40,339 bases of DNA from positions 1 to 40,339 of the forward strand of contig JAOZFL010000110.1 in assembly GCA_027491455.1 (NCBI GenBank), in the 5' to 3' direction. Source of the DNA: Thermoproteota archaeon. Lineage in GTDB: Archaea > Korarchaeota > JAOZGF01 > JAOZFZ01. Shown here piece after piece: positions 1 to 9,101 of the stretch. The notes under the pieces were generated by a model. It made no database searches and had not been told where the DNA came from. It saw only the letters and a list, made by a program, of their open reading frames with translations. Positions within the stretch are counted from its first letter, which is position 1. Each line of letters starts with the position of its first letter. A program made the position numbers and the translations under genes.

Positions 1-291
1 CGCCAATAGTTTCTGTATCGATTTTCACATTGTCAACCGCTACTGAACCCTGTAGAAATCTGTTCCTAGTGATCTCAGCTACGTCTACTGCTTTGCTAAT
101 AGATTTTCCACGAGCCTTGATGATGACTGAGTTCTTCCCCTGATTAAACTGAAGAACAGTCGCTAAAACATAATTCATACCACCCGGCTGAGCGCAGCTG
201 AAATATTGCTTAGTTTAAAGGACTGCACTCAAAACTGGTTTGTGGGTTTTTTTCCTATATAGATTTCTCCTATTTCAGCCTCGCTTGCCAT
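1..291 (-). CDS. alba: Alba (Sac10b-family) chromatin protein, split by a predicted BHB intron; exon 1 = 240..291, exon 2 = 1..177 (truncated by window edge)
   Basis: Minus-strand reading: exon 1 [17 protein letters not shown](A..) and exon 2 (..TG)[58 protein letters not shown]. This is the typical Alba N-terminal half once 178..239 is removed. Not in the ORF track because each piece is short. Confidence 0.88.
178..239 (-). other. Predicted 62-nt BHB-type intron in alba mRNA
   Basis: 4-bp helix CCAC(245..242)/GTGG(183..180); 5' bulge AA|A (241-240|239); 3' bulge TA|T (179-178|177); inner stem includes GAGTGCAG/CTGCGCTC. Removal joins ACA-A + TG-AAT to give ACA ATG AAT in frame. Confidence 0.82.
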
Positions 292-647
292 TTCATTACA
301 CCTCCTTCTTTTTTGTTGTATTTGTTGTTGGCTCTGTTCGTGGTTTTAGTGAACCCTTTTCCTATTTATAAAGGTTGCTTTTTATTTGTCTTGCTTTTGT
401 TTATTTTTCATGATCTATCCTTCACATTTCTATCTTTTACTCCTTTATGACAAGTTTATAGTTTAAAAATATAAGTAATTTTTAATTTTTTGTTACTTGC
501 CTCTGGACCTAGTTTGAGTTTAGTGCATCCATAAAAGTGATGAAATTAGGGTAAGCATAAAACTTAAAAAGAGAAAGGGCAGAGAGGAGATTTAGTTGAT
601 GAGTTTAAAGCTATAAGAAGAAATAAAAAGGCTATTTAAAAGGGTAA

Positions 648-785
648 GGGGCCGTAGTCGAGTATGGTAAGATGCCTGCCTGGGGCTAAACCCTATAGTT
701 AACGGAACGCAGAAGGTATAGCGCCTGCGGAAGTGATCGTGGGTTCAAAAGCAATGTAAATCTGCTGGGAGTCCCACCGGCCCCA
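648..785 (+). tRNA. tRNA-Pro(GGG) with three introns (686-707, 713-732, 750-771)
   Basis: Acceptor GGGGCCG/CGGCCCC, D-arm GTCG..AGAT, anticodon stem CCTGC/GCAGG with loop CTGGGGC, T-stem GTGGG/CCCAC. 138 nt reduces to a 74-nt mature tRNA after removing 22+20+22 nt. Confidence 0.88.
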
Positions 786-811
786 TTTCTCTTTACCCTT
801 GGTTTCTTTTT

Positions 812-1876
812 TTAACCCCACCCTTTTCTTTTCTTCCATGCTATTAAAAAAACTATGGAGATGCCTGTTACGCCTATTAAGAAGTACATGAGAAGATAGA
901 AAAGTGTTTCTATCGTGAATTCAACGAGAAACAACTTTGTTGCCCATAGAAGTAAAGGATACATAGCGATAAGTATCGCCAGCAACACTAGTCTATCCCA
1001 GAAAACCTTAAGTTTCTTTATGTAACCCTCTATTACTCCTCCTGAAAACCACACTGCCAGCCCCAATATTGTTATCCACATATAGCGTATGATGGATTCT
1101 GCCAACAAATAGGAAAGTGAATAAACAGTCGTTGTAATTATGAAACTATAAATAAGGTATATGCTAGATACTATTATGAGCATGCCTGAGAGCATCGTGA
1201 AGATTTCTATTTTGCCCGTAACAATGTAATGTGAAAACCCTTCTATTTTAAACCCCTTAAATATTAATGTGAAACCCATTATAAAAAGGAAAGCAACTGA
1301 TATGTAGCGAAGCATGTTTAGAAGATAAAGAATAGCTGCTACAACAAAGAAAACCCCGGGGATACCTAGGAAGATCCTTGTGAAGGATGGATCGCTAAGG
1401 TACCTCTTAAGATACCTTAACAGTATTATATAGGTTGTCTCTATTTCTTTGCTCTGCTGCACGATTACCCGTTCAACTGAGATTATTGGGAACCTTGACT
1501 GGATTATCGGGATTATGTATTCATCGTCAGCTCCATCTGAGACAAATATCGCTCCTTTAACACTGATCTTCTTTTGTATTTCATCCAGCTGTCTATTTAT
1601 TTCTTTATCTGCTTTAAAACCCTTGCTCTTATGCCCTGTGACAGTCACAATTTCCAGTTTCTCTCCCTTAACCATAAGCTCATTATATATTTTTATTGCG
1701 CCGAAAACGGCATTTGCATCTGATTCCTCAGGATCCTCTAAGAGAAGCCTCTCGGCTACTTTCAAGTTTTCTTCTTTGCCTATTACTGGGCCCTTGTAGC
1801 CTGTCTTCTGGCCTATATCGTCGTCTCTGTCCACACAGAGCACCAATATTTTTCCATTTAGCTCTTCGGTGGTCAT
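812..1876 (-). CDS. DUF373-family membrane protein
   Basis: N-terminal ILVLCVDRDDDIGQKTGYKGPVIG..NAVFGAIKIYNEL...FVSDGADDEYIIPIIQSR followed by multiple TM helices; DUF373-like. Confidence 0.8.
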   Translation of the reverse strand: MTTEELNGKILVLCVDRDDDIGQKTGYKGPVIGKEENLKVAERLLLEDPEESDANAVFGAIKIYNELMVKGEKLEIVTVTGHKSKGFKADKEINRQLDEIQKKISVKGAIFVSDGADDEYIIPIIQSRFPIISVERVIVQQSKEIETTYIILLRYLKRYLSDPSFTRIFLGIPGVFFVVAAILYLLNMLRYISVAFLFIMGFTLIFKGFKIEGFSHYIVTGKIEIFTMLSGMLIIVSSIYLIYSFIITTTVYSLSYLLAESIIRYMWITILGLAVWFSGGVIEGYIKKLKVFWDRLVLLAILIAMYPLLLWATKLFLVEFTIETLFYLLMYFLIGVTGISIVFLIAWKKRKGWG

Positions 1877-2769
1877 ATGTATCCTTCTTTAACTAGAAGT
1901 AAAAATTCATCCATTGAAAGTTTCTCTTTTTTACTCAGTTTTTCTAGAGCATTTTTAATTTTTTGCTTTTTCACTTCCTCCATTTCCTCAAGCATCTTCT
2001 GTTTTTCTTTCCTTTTCTCCTCTAAAATCGTGTTTTTAACTTTATTTATTTCACTCTTTACTTTCACCACTTTCCTATGTATTTGATCAGCTTTTTCCTT
2101 GAATGGTTGCATTTCCTTATTTATTTTCTCGATTTTAACCCTTAATTCATCGACATGTTCAAAGTACTTTTTCATCTTTTCATGATGATCCTGAGCTAAC
2201 TTAGCATAAGTTAGGACTTGCTTGTGACATTGGTCATCTTGGAATTTAAGTTTGCCAACTTCTATGTATGCCTCTAACATTTTCTCCCTTATGGTATTTG
2301 TTTCTCTGTGTTTTTGGTATTCTCTCTGCAGCTTAGCCAGCTGGTCAATGAGCTTCTTCTCCTGATCAGGCGACATAGGGTTTGTTTGTATGCTCCACTC
2401 AAGTTTCTCTATTCTGCCTCTAAGTGACTTAGCCGAGGCTTTAAGCTGCAACTTGGATTCTTTATATTTTTCTCTGTATTTCCTTGCTTTTTTAAGTGCC
2501 TCTAACATTTCCTCCCTTATTCTCTGCCTTTCTTTCTTTGCTTTCCTAGCCATTTCATTGTATTTGTCCCTTTCTCTCTTCATTTCCATGGCTTTTTGAA
2601 GAAGCTCCCTGTACTTAGCTTTTAACTTTCTTTTCTCCGCTGTATGCTCTTTAACAGCCTTATTATATTTATCTCTCTCTTCTCTCAACTCTAGAAGTTT
2701 TTCCTGCAATAAATCTAATTTCCTCGGTAAATCTTTGTTCATTGTGCTCCCATGGATATTTTTTGTCAA
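1873..2769 (-). CDS. Long coiled-coil protein, archaeal coiled-coil/'phosphoserine phosphatase-like' annotation class
   Basis: 298 aa, charged heptad-like sequence throughout; overlaps start of DUF373 gene. Confidence 0.75.
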   Translation of the reverse strand: MTKNIHGSTMNKDLPRKLDLLQEKLLELREERDKYNKAVKEHTAEKRKLKAKYRELLQKAMEMKRERDKYNEMARKAKKERQRIREEMLEALKKARKYREKYKESKLQLKASAKSLRGRIEKLEWSIQTNPMSPDQEKKLIDQLAKLQREYQKHRETNTIREKMLEAYIEVGKLKFQDDQCHKQVLTYAKLAQDHHEKMKKYFEHVDELRVKIEKINKEMQPFKEKADQIHRKVVKVKSEINKVKNTILEEKRKEKQKMLEEMEEVKKQKIKNALEKLSKKEKLSMDEFLLLVKEGYI

Positions 2770-2775
2770 TGTTGT

Positions 2776-3003
2776 TCAACGACCAACAGATTTTAAGATT
2801 ATTATATCCTTTACATGAGCTACAAGGTGGAAAGGAACATTAACCTTTCTACCATCCCTTGTTACAATTTCAAAGGCTGATATCTTGCCTTGGGCCGTAT
2901 CAAATATTAATTCATCGACCACGCCGACAAACCTTGCATCCGACGTGTATATTTCTTTATCGTATAGAGATGAAGCTTTTATAGGCAAAGATCTCATCCT
3001 CAT
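2776..3003 (-). CDS. PRC-barrel domain protein
   Basis: ASSLYDKEIYTSDARFVGVVDELIFDTAQGKISAFEIVTRDGRKVNVPFHLVAHVKDIIIL. Confidence 0.8.
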   Translation of the reverse strand: MRMRSLPIKASSLYDKEIYTSDARFVGVVDELIFDTAQGKISAFEIVTRDGRKVNVPFHLVAHVKDIIILKSVGR

Positions 3004-3725
3004 TTAAGTATTATCCTCGCATCTACAACAATTGCATCATTAGAGTATAACTTAATTGGATTTAAATCCATTTCTTTTATGTCATTAGACTCAAGTATAA
3101 GGCTAGAAGCTCTGGAGATTATCTTTTTCAAGGACTCAAAGTTAACTGGTTTCTCCCCTCTAAACCCTTTAAGTACTTTGTATCCCTTTATCTCCTTTAT
3201 CATTTCATCTATATCTAAATCGGTGATGGGAAGAACTCTAAAAGCTACATCGTTGTATACTTCAACGAAAACCCCTCCTAACCCAAACATTATCGTTGGA
3301 CCAAACTGAGGATCCACAGTTGCTCCAACTATGACTTCTCTCCCCCTTGGATAGTACCTTTGGACTAATACACCACTTACCCTGGCCCCTGGGCAGAGTT
3401 TTTTTACATTAGCCATTATTTCATCGTAAGCCTTAAAAAGCTCTTTATCGTCTCTAATATCTAGTTTCACTCCTTTAACATCTGATTTATGAAGTATCTG
3501 TGGTGAAAGGACTTTGAGTACAATTGGGTACCCGATTTCTTTAGCTATTTCTGCTACCTCCGTTCTTCTCTTAGCAACCTTTGTTTCGGCTACTGGTATC
3601 CCAGCTAACTTCAGCACCTCGTTACATTCGGGTTCCAAAAGAAACTTTCTGCCTTCCCCTCTGGCGACATCAATTATCTTTAAAATTGCCTTTGTTTTCT
3701 CTTTCAGTATCATCTGCAACCCCAT
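3000..3725 (-). CDS. ATP-grasp domain protein, acetyl-CoA synthetase (ADP-forming) beta-subunit-like
   Basis: GIPVAETKVAKRRTEVAEIAKEIGYPIVLKVLSPQILHKSDVKGVKLD...MFGLGGVFVEVYNDVAFRVLPI. Confidence 0.88.
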   Translation of the reverse strand: MGLQMILKEKTKAILKIIDVARGEGRKFLLEPECNEVLKLAGIPVAETKVAKRRTEVAEIAKEIGYPIVLKVLSPQILHKSDVKGVKLDIRDDKELFKAYDEIMANVKKLCPGARVSGVLVQRYYPRGREVIVGATVDPQFGPTIMFGLGGVFVEVYNDVAFRVLPITDLDIDEMIKEIKGYKVLKGFRGEKPVNFESLKKIISRASSLILESNDIKEMDLNPIKLYSNDAIVVDARIILK

Positions 3726-3729
3726 ACAA

Positions 3730-5931
3730 TTAAAGGGTATCCATATACTCTTCAGCCCTTGGAATCTCAGGTTTCTTTCCTTTTCTTTTCCTTATATTAA
3801 TGGCTATTTCATTTGAAAGCTTTTCAGGAACTATTTCCCAATGTGAAAAAGTGTTTTGCCAAAAAGCTTTTCCACTTGAAGCCTTTCTCATTATGCTTGC
3901 AAATCCTATTGTTTCAGCTACTGGAATATATCCGTAAACAATTGACAAGTGCTGCCTCTCCTCCATTCTCTCAATCCTTCCCCTTTTACTGGTTATCACC
4001 CCGATGACTTTGCCTAACGTGTCTGTGGGCACTGTTACTTGTATTTTATATATTGGCTCCATTAAAATTGGCTCCGCTGAAAGCACAGACCCGTAAACTG
4101 CTCTCCTTATTGCTGGCATGACCTGAGCAGGCCCTCTATGAACAGGGTCCTCATGGATCTGAACATCGGTTAGCGCTATTTTAACCCCTCTCAAAGGCTC
4201 ACCGCAAAGCGGACCTTCCTTTGTCGACCATCTGAAGGCACTGATTATCATTTCTCTTACTTCATCTAAGTACTGAACACCTGAAGTTCTGTTAACGAAT
4301 ATATTCATGTAATCGTCTATGACCCATATGTTCCTTGCATCTGAAGCATTCCATCTGGCCTCTTCTCTGAGAATCCTTGCTCTCTCTCTCCAAGGCATAT
4401 CACTTGTCACTTTCCCATCTTCAAGAAGCTTCATCGTTTCATCATTTAAGGGCTCAGCTACAAGCCAAAATCTATTATGTTTATTGGGTGACTTTGCTAG
4501 TACAGGTTGAGAGGAGGAACCTCTAACTGTTTCCCTGTAAACTACAACAGGTGGTGAAGTGACTATTTCTATTCCCGTCTCTCTTATATTGTTTATAACT
4601 ATTTCGATGTGAAGTTCACCCATCCCTGAAATCAATGTTTCCCCTGTTTCCTCGTTAATCGTGTAGACCAGGTTAGGGTCCTCGATTGATGTTTTCCTAA
4701 TGTACTCTATAAGCTTAGGTAAGTCTTGAGGTCTCTTCGGCTCAATAGCCATGGTTACAACAGGCTCTGTTACATATTTTATCTTTTCAAATGGGGGGAA
4801 ATTAATGTATTCAGGAGTAACTATTGTTTCACCTGCCCTGGCCGAGGGTAAACCCAGTAGAGCCACAATATTGCCCGCGGGGAGTTCTTTGATAATTTCT
4901 CTGTCAGCCCCCATGTAAAGTGAAACTTGTTGGATTCTATGCATACTTCTAGCCATTAACAAGAAAACTTCGTCTCCCTCATGTATCGTACCGGAAAGTA
5001 TTCTTCCAGTTGTGACGGCCCCTGCATGAGGATCTATGTTAATTTTGTTTACAGAGATAACCAGAGGGCCATTTTCATCACATTTAACCATGGATTTTCC
5101 GATTTCACTATTTAAATCCCCTTTCCACAGGGCAGGAATCCTGTATTTCTGGGCTTCAAGGGGGCTTGGTGTGTTCTTGATGACCATGCCAAGAATTGCT
5201 TCGTGAAGAGGAATTTCTCTTTGCAACTCCTCGACTCTGTTTTCCAAGTATGCATCAATGACATCAGAAAACATAAACCCTCTTTTCTTAGCCATTTCAA
5301 ACGTTAGACCCCATTTGTCAATGGCTGAACCAAAAGCTACATTTCCTTTAGCAAAGCTAACTTGCCATTTATCCCTGTATTCAGGCTCAGCGTATATATT
5401 TATTAAGCGATTGTAATCTCTAATTATCCTTTCAAGTTTCTTTTGAATACCGGGGGGCTTTAACCTCAGCTCTGTGATCAACCTGTCAACCTTGTTTATG
5501 AAAAGAACAGGTTTAACCCTCATCTCAAGGGCTTGCCTAGTGACGGTTTCTGTTTGAACCATTACTTCCTCTACAGCGTCTACTACACATATAGCTCCGT
5601 CTATGACCCTTAAAGCTCTTGTAACATGGCCAGTGAAATCTACATGACCAGGAGTGTCAACCAAGTTAATAACATATCTATCACCCCCAAACCTGTGCAG
5701 AAGAGAAATGTTGGCACTTTTGATAGTGATGCCCCTTTTCTGTTCAACCTCTAAATAATCAAGTTTTCTTGCTTGACCTGCCGTCTTCGGTGAAAGAATA
5801 CCTGCTGCAGCTAGGAGACTATCTGACATCGTCGTCTTACCATGGTCAATATGGGCTATAATCCCTACATTCCTTATCCTTTCCTTTTGATGCATAAGGC
5901 TTATCAGTGACTCCATCTCTATTTTCGGCAT
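3730..5931 (-). CDS. fusA: Translation elongation factor aEF-2
   Basis: NVGIIAHIDHGKTTMSDSLLAAAG, DTPGHVDFTGHV, FINKVDRL; 733 aa. Confidence 0.98.
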   Translation of the reverse strand: MPKIEMESLISLMHQKERIRNVGIIAHIDHGKTTMSDSLLAAAGILSPKTAGQARKLDYLEVEQKRGITIKSANISLLHRFGGDRYVINLVDTPGHVDFTGHVTRALRVIDGAICVVDAVEEVMVQTETVTRQALEMRVKPVLFINKVDRLITELRLKPPGIQKKLERIIRDYNRLINIYAEPEYRDKWQVSFAKGNVAFGSAIDKWGLTFEMAKKRGFMFSDVIDAYLENRVEELQREIPLHEAILGMVIKNTPSPLEAQKYRIPALWKGDLNSEIGKSMVKCDENGPLVISVNKINIDPHAGAVTTGRILSGTIHEGDEVFLLMARSMHRIQQVSLYMGADREIIKELPAGNIVALLGLPSARAGETIVTPEYINFPPFEKIKYVTEPVVTMAIEPKRPQDLPKLIEYIRKTSIEDPNLVYTINEETGETLISGMGELHIEIVINNIRETGIEIVTSPPVVVYRETVRGSSSQPVLAKSPNKHNRFWLVAEPLNDETMKLLEDGKVTSDMPWRERARILREEARWNASDARNIWVIDDYMNIFVNRTSGVQYLDEVREMIISAFRWSTKEGPLCGEPLRGVKIALTDVQIHEDPVHRGPAQVMPAIRRAVYGSVLSAEPILMEPIYKIQVTVPTDTLGKVIGVITSKRGRIERMEERQHLSIVYGYIPVAETIGFASIMRKASSGKAFWQNTFSHWEIVPEKLSNEIAINIRKRKGKKPEIPRAEEYMDTL

Positions 5932-6236
5932 ATTTAATCATCCTTTCAGTTTAAGTAACTGTCATTAACAGAGATCCCTTTTAAACTCGAACACCTTTCA
6001 GTTTCTGGGGAGGGTCAAGGTACTTTTATGTAGGTTATGTCTTTAAAAATCCCGTGGTTAACCGTCTAGGCCTTAAAACCGAAAGTCTTTACTCAGCCAA
6101 TGTTTATATCTTCAATGAACATCGGAGTTTTAGCTTTGCATAAATGGCCTTTACCTTTAAATTTGTTTAGAGTTCCCTATGAATTCACTAAATCAGAGCC
6201 CTTTTCTCCCTAACGATAAATCCATTCTTAAATCAT

Positions 6237-6425
6237 TTAAATATTCTCGAGCAAGTGGGGGAACCTAGAGGAGAGGAGGTTCCTTATAGCCTCCCTTACT
6301 AGGTCACTCCTTGAGTAATATATTTTCCTCTTAACAAGGACGTCGATAGCTTCAACGTAGTTCATGGGTAAAGATATTGATATAACGGTTGTTTCACCGC
6401 CTTTTCTTTTCACTCTCCTTGACAT
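6237..6425 (-). CDS. Ribbon-helix-helix (CopG/Arc-type) transcriptional regulator
   Basis: TTVISISLPMNYVEAIDVLVKRKIYYSRSDLVREAIRNLLSS. Confidence 0.88.
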   Translation of the reverse strand: MSRRVKRKGGETTVISISLPMNYVEAIDVLVKRKIYYSRSDLVREAIRNLLSSRFPHLLENI

Positions 6426-6727
6426 GTTAACCTACACCTATTTTAACTCCCAATTTTTTAAGGAGTACAGAGTTAAATCGTTCATTTAACCAGTAGTAAA
6501 GTTAATTTTCCATTAAATCAACTTACAAAGGTATTTAACGCCTTAGAAGTACCGGGTTTATGTAATCAAAGGGAGTTGAAATGTTTTATTTCACATATAA
6601 CTTTACCTAAAAAGGACATAAATAAAAACCCTTTTAAAAGGTTTGGAATATATAAGGTAACCTCGGGTTCATAAATAAAGAGGGATAAGGAAGCCCAAAT
6701 AGGCTCGGTTGGTGCTTAAATCAATTT

Positions 6728-6753
6728 TTTGTTCCATTTTAACCTGGAACAAA
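6728..6753. repeat. Inverted repeat TTTGTTCCA-8nt-TGGAACAAA upstream of AAA ATPase gene
   Basis: Perfect 9-bp arms, read directly; 83 nt upstream of ATG at 6836. Confidence 0.75.
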
Positions 6754-6835
6754 TATTACACTATGGAAAAAACGAGAGGGGGGTCCTCTTAAACAAGGAC
6801 TGTTTTAAGCCTCTATACTGTGTAAGTGATTAAAA

Positions 6836-7993
6836 ATGTCCATTGCAGATTTGGGTTTAAGAAACAATCCTTTTGAGGAATTAACGAGCCTATGGATCTT
6901 AGATGAGGAAAAATTTTTTGTTAAACAGAGAGAAGACTTTGTAATAGATGAAATTACAAATGAAGCTATGGCAGCAGAAGGCTCAGGGTTGGTCTTCTTA
7001 GTTGGGGAACTTGGATATGGAAAAACAATCAGATTATCAAGGATAAGAAAAAGGTTTTTAAGGAAAGGAGCCTTCTGTTCATTTGTCACAGTTGAACCAG
7101 GGATTATAAGTAGCTCTATCAGGAAGATGCTCATAGATTCAATTAATAACCGCAGAGGAATATTAATGTCCCTAAAAAGGAAACTGAGGTTCCCCATGTA
7201 CACCGAAATAGAAAAGTTGCACAATGGCAGCCTGTCGCCTACAAAAGCAGCAGATATCATCATTGATTCAATGCTGACCAACACCCCATCTTCAATCTTA
7301 ATCGATGACCTGCAGAACATATATTTCTCCTCCGCTGAATGGCGTTTCTACTTGATAGAGATGCTTAGACACCTTGTGAGCAGCATGCCTGAAGGTTTAC
7401 TTTTCCTTGTCTCAGTTACTCCACAGGCATATGAGCTTCTTGAAAGAGATTTCTCGGCTTTCACTTCCAGGGTTCACGCTGTGACAAGGATATCTCCTTT
7501 AAGTAACGAGGAAGCCATTGCTTTTACACAGAAGAGACTTTCAAGGTTTAGGTTGCAGCCTGTGGGTGACGCTTTGTTTCCGTTTTCGGAGGAGGTAATT
7601 GAAAGAGCCAATGAACATGCAAAAGGTGTACCCTCGGAGCTGATCAGGATACTTGACCTTTGCATCAAGATAGGTGTTAGGAAAAGAGTTGAAAGGATAA
7701 CAGATGAAATATTTGATCTTTATCTGTACCTAGAGACCCCTGTTCAAAAGGCCTTGGTAAACGCTCCATTTACCCTGAAAAGAGAATTTAGGATAATGCT
7801 TGAAACATTTCAAGATGAGCCCTTCACTCTTGATCAGGTAGCAATTGAAATGGGTATACCACTCGAAAAAGAATTTTTCAGGGTAGAGGAGTTAGCAGAT
7901 TTAAATGTGGTGAAGAGAACCGGTAAGAATTACATTGTAAACCAAGGATTACTAAAGGAAGTTAGGAAGAGGAAAATAGAGATACTAGGGTAA
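6836..7993 (+). CDS. AAA family ATPase with C-terminal winged-helix-like region (ExeA/Orc-like architecture)
   Basis: LGLRNNPFEELTSLWI, Walker A GELGYGKT, Walker B SILIDDLQ; C-terminal PFTLDQVAIEMGIPLEKEFFRVEELADLNVVKRTGKNYIV. Confidence 0.75.
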   Translation: MSIADLGLRNNPFEELTSLWILDEEKFFVKQREDFVIDEITNEAMAAEGSGLVFLVGELGYGKTIRLSRIRKRFLRKGAFCSFVTVEPGIISSSIRKMLIDSINNRRGILMSLKRKLRFPMYTEIEKLHNGSLSPTKAADIIIDSMLTNTPSSILIDDLQNIYFSSAEWRFYLIEMLRHLVSSMPEGLLFLVSVTPQAYELLERDFSAFTSRVHAVTRISPLSNEEAIAFTQKRLSRFRLQPVGDALFPFSEEVIERANEHAKGVPSELIRILDLCIKIGVRKRVERITDEIFDLYLYLETPVQKALVNAPFTLKREFRIMLETFQDEPFTLDQVAIEMGIPLEKEFFRVEELADLNVVKRTGKNYIVNQGLLKEVRKRKIEILG

Positions 7994-8057
7994 AAGAATC
8001 TAGAAAAAGGTAAGAATTAAAAATTTTGCAGGTTAGTACCAAAAGATGGTGTAAATA

Positions 8058-9014
8058 ATGGAACAGGAAACAGAGAAGGTAAGCGAAATTGAGAAAATCA
8101 AAGGAGTTGGACCTGCAATAGCTAGTAAACTAAGAGAAAACGGTTACACAACAATTGAATCTGTAGCTGTGGCAACAGCTACAGAGCTTGCATCAGCGAT
8201 AGACATAAGTGAGACAACAGCCAACAAAATAATTAAAGCAGCACAGTCTTTATTAAAAATAAAGTTTATGACAGCAAAAGAACTTTTTGATAAGATAAAA
8301 GAGATTTCAAAAATAACCACAGGCTCAAGAGAACTTGACAGGATACTTGGTGGGGGCATAGAGACAAAGGGGATAACCGAGTTCTTCGGGGAATACGCAA
8401 CAGGTAAAACTCAAATATGTCATCAGTTATCTGTGAACGTGCAATTAGAAAGAGAAAGGGGGGGGCTTGAGGGAGGAGTTATATACATCGACACAGAGGG
8501 TACATTTAGACCTGATAGAATAGAACATATGGCTAAAGCTCTTGATCTGGATCCAGATCGGGTCCTATCAAACATAATATATGGCAGGGCTTATAGCACG
8601 GATCATCAACTCTTCTTGGTGAAGAAACTGGATGAAATTATTGTTAAAAACAATGTGAAGTTGATAGTAGTCGACTCTGTTGTTTCACATTTTAGAAGCG
8701 AGTTTCCAGGCAGGGAAAGCCTTGTTAAAAGACAGCAAAAACTCAATAAACACTTACATGACCTTCTCAGGATAAGCGATATCTACAACTGTGCAGTTGT
8801 CGTCACGAACCAAGTAATAGCCAGACCTGATGTCTTTTATGGTAACCCGATAATCGCTGCTGGAGGAAACATAGTTGCCCACACAGTTACAACAAGGGTT
8901 TTTCTGAAAAGAGGGAAAAACAACATAAGGAATGCCAAAATAGTCGACAGCCCCTGTTTGCCCAGCGACGAAGCAGAGTTTAGGATAACAGAGGATGGAA
9001 TACAGGACTCTTAG
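8058..9014 (+). CDS. radA: DNA repair and recombination protein RadA
   Basis: HhH EKIKGVGPAIASKLRENGYTTIES; GEYATGKTQICHQL; LIVVDSVVSHFRSEFPGRESLVKRQQKL. Confidence 0.98.
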   Translation: MEQETEKVSEIEKIKGVGPAIASKLRENGYTTIESVAVATATELASAIDISETTANKIIKAAQSLLKIKFMTAKELFDKIKEISKITTGSRELDRILGGGIETKGITEFFGEYATGKTQICHQLSVNVQLERERGGLEGGVIYIDTEGTFRPDRIEHMAKALDLDPDRVLSNIIYGRAYSTDHQLFLVKKLDEIIVKNNVKLIVVDSVVSHFRSEFPGRESLVKRQQKLNKHLHDLLRISDIYNCAVVVTNQVIARPDVFYGNPIIAAGGNIVAHTVTTRVFLKRGKNNIRNAKIVDSPCLPSDEAEFRITEDGIQDS

Positions 9015-9023
9015 AGGAGTTAT

Positions 9024-9101
9024 ATGAAAAACCCGTTTTTAAAAAATGTTCAGGCCAATTTGGATGATGTAATTCAACTGGTTGAGGTAAATAAGAGTTG
9101 A
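9024..9101 (+). CDS. Micro-ORF (25 aa) between radA and the Lsm gene
   Basis: ATG..TGA: MKNPFLKNVQANLDDVIQLVEVNKS; its stop overlaps the TTG start of the next ORF (TTGA). Confidence 0.4.
   Translation: MKNPFLKNVQANLDDVIQLVEVNKS

Noticed and set aside
1449-2599. Plus-strand ORFs 1449..1799, 1696..1896, 1877..2086, 2390..2599
   Set aside because: Antisense to the well-supported DUF373 and coiled-coil genes; low-complexity Ser/Phe-rich translations typical of reverse-strand artefacts.
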